DNA from: Thermoplasmata archaeon
GTDB lineage: Archaea > Thermoplasmatota > Thermoplasmata > Thermoplasmatales > Thermoplasmataceae
Length of the DNA: 7,940 nucleotides
Direction of reading: 5' to 3'
Assembly (NCBI GenBank): GCA_021846695.1
Contig: JAJZWN010000057.1
Location: forward strand, 1 to 7,940
Each line of letters opens with the position of its first letter. Position 1 is the first letter of the stretch. Of the stretch, positions 5,509 through 7,940 are shown piece after piece. Under the pieces are notes generated by a model, which saw only the letters and a program-made list of their open reading frames with translations, did not search any database and was not told the origin of the DNA. A program made the translations under genes and the position numbers.

Positions 5509-7940
5509 CTAAGAGCCAATTATTGCCTTTACATTATTCAACGTTTTGATGAAATCAATCCACTGCATATTTTCTACTATATATTTGAGTTCAGGAGAAT
5601 TAAGGTATATATAATAGGGGATCATAGCAAATTTAACTGCTTTAAGTCTATGTACCAGCTTCTTCATTTCACTGTAATGCATCATGAATTTATCATGGTT
5701 TTCACTCTTCAGGTACATCATGCAGTAGGATCCCTGTGCATAAAGCATTCCTCCTGGATATTTTATTCCTTCCTGTATTGAGAGTGCCAAGTCTGAGTAC
5801 TTTAAACTGCTGGAAAAATCTCCCTTCATGGAGCATGCTATGGACATAGCAGCATAAGTTTTACCGTATTCCACTGGAGCATTGAGGTTCTTATTAATTT
5901 CAAGGGATTTATTGCCATATTCAATGGCTTTCTCAGGTTGTATCCAGCAATATGATTCTGTAAGATTGTTGTATATTTTTCCCTGCAGGCCAAGAATATT
6001 TAGAGTTCTAGCCAGTTCTAATGAATTAAAATATTTTCCAATAGCTTCTTCAAGCATGAAATTAAATCTATAAATATGGCCTTCTATCCGGAGCAACTCT
6101 GGATAAAGACCAGAATCCATGTTCGTTTCCCCTGATACAGATTCCAGAATTTTCATAGAATCTCTAAACCTACCGGACAGGAATGTAAGGTCACCGATCT
6201 GTATCTGGGATTTAAGATAAAGCTCATTACCGCTACCACTTTTATATTTTGAGGATATTTCCTGAAAGAGGTCTCTGGCATCTGAAAATCTTCCCATCAC
6301 CCGCAGTACATCGGCTTTGTAATATGAAATATAGTCGCTGTAACGGCCAAATAATCCATCTTCTATTTGAATATTCATCAGTAAATCGCTGCTCTTCTGT
6401 AGCATCCCCGTTTTTCTGAGGTAGGCAGCATAAAGGAACTGCATTCTCTGATCGTCTGGATGCACATTCATAATCCTGCCAGAAATATTCCCCACAACGT
6501 TCCAGTAACCACCATCAATAAGAAATATGGAAAGTTCAAGGAATTTCTCTCCAACATCAATGTTCTGGAGAGGCATATAAAGAAGAAGATTCATAATATT
6601 AGGGTAGAATAGTAACATTGAATCAAAGGGAATACTTCTTTTATTATCATTGAGGTATTTTATCATCCCTGAAAATATGCGGTCCATGACTGCAACTTTA
6701 CTCTTGATTGATGGATTGTTTATTACATAATCATAAAAATTGTCGTGTATTTTGTATATACCTTCAGTGTTTTCAACCTTTAGAACAAATGAATGGTCTG
6801 TTATCTCCTCAAAATTTGACAGGGCAAATGGTATGTTCAGTTCCTTGACCAGGACTTCAAAAATATTAAAGTCAAAAAAGTGTATGTAGGATAGTGCCGT
6901 GAAGAGAGTCCGTTCATCACTGGAGAGATGTGATAGAAATCTCGGTATTATTTCACTGGTTGGCATTATAAAATCATATCCAGAAATACCGTTTGCCTTA
7001 TTTCTCAAATAAATTTCAACACACAGGTCAAGGTATAAGGGAAGACCCTTGCTGGTCTCTATTATTGACCTTCTTATAGCTTCATCTTCTACCGGAACGG
7101 ATTTCAGGAAATAATCTGAGTCATCATAGCTGAGATAGTCAAGTATATGCTGGTCCAGTATTTCATTCCATGATGGGTCTTCCTGCTCCCATTTTATATA
7201 TTCCCTGCTTCCAATTACTAATAGTGTTCTGTCTGAGGAGAGTACCATCTCCTGTATGAATTCATCCGGAATACTGTTTAAGGATGCAAAATCCTGTCTT
7301 TTATATACTGACTCGTAGGAATCCAGGAATATGGCAAAAATTGAGTTTTTATTATGAGATGCTATGGATATATCTATTCCTAGAAGATGGGGCAACCTGT
7401 CGGATATTTCGTTTGGGTTTCTGGCACATGCATCAACTGCATCTATCTCGTCATGATATTCTTTAAACTGTTTAGAAGATCTTTCCCTCAGCATTATGGC
7501 AATCTTATCCACGAGGGCTACAGGAATATGTACTGCTTCAAGAATATCCCCAGTTATATCCCACATAACACTGTTTTTCGGTATGAATTCCCTGATCTGG
7601 TCAGTTGTTTTTCCTATTGAGGAGAGATATTTAACCATGCCATAGTCAAAAAGAACACATGGAAATTTTATCTGTTTTCTCAGGCCGAGCAAAACAGCCG
7701 CCGGTGAATTGTATTCATGTATATCCATGCCAGCAAACAGGACGTTAATGGTCAGACCGCCGGGGATTCTGTTTCTTCTGTCTACAGTTGCCATCAATTC
7801 AGATATTAGTCTTGTCTTGCCAATACCACCCACGCCATAATAAACTATGGCCTTGCGACCAATTTTTCCATCTCCTATTGCATCGAGCCACTGGTTGAAT
7901 ACCTTAAATGGCTCTATTCGGTCTGTGAATTTTTTTATTG
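5509..7940 (-). CDS. STAND-class NTPase with TPR-like C-terminal repeats (N-terminus cut by window edge)
   Basis: The frame is open to the right edge (first whole codon at 7938) and ends at TAG 5511-5509, giving 809 residues of an incomplete protein. The GTG at 7833 lies inside the P-loop and is not the start. Counting from the edge, an FTDRIEPF motif (4-11) precedes the Walker A GVGGIGKT (35-42). Walker B is IFAIFLDSYE with D206, LLVIGSRE (R245) fits the sensor/RNBS-B position, SKGLPLYL (296-303) is the GLPL motif, and YKIHDNFYDY (H398, D399) is an MHD-like motif closing a winged-helix segment. From about 425 to 790 come helical pairs that look like degenerate TPRs, for example YKADVLRVMGRFSDARDLF and IGDLTFLSGRFRDSMKILE. 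STAND proteins are ATP switches in signalling, transcription control or antiviral defence, with the repeats usually sensing a ligand or partner. Any effector domain would be upstream, outside the window. The spacing between Walker A and B (about 160 residues) is unusually long. Class is confident, role unknown. Confidence 0.82.
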   Translation of the reverse strand, partial: IKKFTDRIEPFKVFNQWLDAIGDGKIGRKAIVYYGVGGIGKTRLISELMATVDRRNRIPGGLTINVLFAGMDIHEYNSPAAVLLGLRKQIKFPCVLFDYGMVKYLSSIGKTTDQIREFIPKNSVMWDITGDILEAVHIPVALVDKIAIMLRERSSKQFKEYHDEIDAVDACARNPNEISDRLPHLLGIDISIASHNKNSIFAIFLDSYESVYKRQDFASLNSIPDEFIQEMVLSSDRTLLVIGSREYIKWEQEDPSWNEILDQHILDYLSYDDSDYFLKSVPVEDEAIRRSIIETSKGLPLYLDLCVEIYLRNKANGISGYDFIMPTSEIIPRFLSHLSSDERTLFTALSYIHFFDFNIFEVLVKELNIPFALSNFEEITDHSFVLKVENTEGIYKIHDNFYDYVINNPSIKSKVAVMDRIFSGMIKYLNDNKRSIPFDSMLLFYPNIMNLLLYMPLQNIDVGEKFLELSIFLIDGGYWNVVGNISGRIMNVHPDDQRMQFLYAAYLRKTGMLQKSSDLLMNIQIEDGLFGRYSDYISYYKADVLRVMGRFSDARDLFQEISSKYKSGSGNELYLKSQIQIGDLTFLSGRFRDSMKILESVSGETNMDSGLYPELLRIEGHIYRFNFMLEEAIGKYFNSLELARTLNILGLQGKIYNNLTESYCWIQPEKAIEYGNKSLEINKNLNAPVEYGKTYAAMSIACSMKGDFSSSLKYSDLALSIQEGIKYPGGMLYAQGSYCMMYLKSENHDKFMMHYSEMKKLVHRLKAVKFAMIPYYIYLNSPELKYIVENMQWIDFIKTLNNVKAIIGS

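Noticed and set aside
5503..7620. Four + strand frames (60-92 codons) opposite the STAND/TPR gene
   Set aside because: They are antisense to a long continuous coding frame with clear motifs. Their translations are unlike known proteins.
7831..7833. GTG at 7833 as the start of the STAND gene
   Set aside because: It is the second residue of the P-loop. The frame continues upstream with plausible protein to the window edge.

Overview
The window reads as a piece of an AT-rich archaeal chromosome, most likely from an aerobic, acidophilic member of the Thermoplasmatales (Ferroplasma, Acidiplasma, Picrophilus or Cuniculiplasma type). This placement is inferred from the heavy use of ATA, AGA and AGG codons, Shine-Dalgarno-like GGTG motifs, a TATA box with a purine-rich BRE-like stretch about 24 bases before a start codon (a leaderless layout), and the kinds of proteins encoded. 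No ribosomal or tRNA gene is present to fix the lineage.

Positions 1-2269 (+ strand) hold a tightly packed tyrosine / homogentisate catabolic operon. It contains the C-terminus of 4-hydroxyphenylpyruvate dioxygenase (cut by the left edge), a short fumarylacetoacetase-family hydrolase overlapping it by ATGA, and a compact homogentisate 1,2-dioxygenase that starts on the base after the hydrolase stop. Together they would take 4-hydroxyphenylpyruvate to homogentisate, open the ring with O2, and cleave the product to fumarate and acetoacetate. No maleylacetoacetate isomerase is visible in the window.

Converging on the operon at 2312-2983 (- strand) is a heme-oxygenase-like, di-iron-type oxidase with a full set of candidate metal ligands. 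Its substrate is unknown. It has a clear archaeal promoter upstream.

Positions 2984-3711 form a 730-base, very AT-rich interval without an intact gene. It contains the broken remains of an AbrB/MazE-type antitoxin gene (- strand, about 3256-3454), a 12-bp inverted repeat, and a tiny + strand reading frame with a good ribosome-binding site.

Positions 3724-5490 (+ strand) encode a complete S9-family acylaminoacyl-peptidase-like serine peptidase: a beta-propeller followed by an alpha/beta-hydrolase domain with an intact catalytic triad. It converges, with an 18-base gap, on a large - strand gene (5509 to the right edge). That gene encodes a STAND-class NTPase (P-loop, Walker B, GLPL and MHD-like motifs) followed by a winged-helix-like segment and TPR-type helical repeats. 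Its N-terminus lies outside the window.

The catabolic operon is the only group of genes here with an obvious shared job. The other genes look like separate transcription units. The least explained items are the orphan di-iron oxidase, the partial STAND/TPR protein with a long spacer inside its NTPase domain, and the antitoxin relic.
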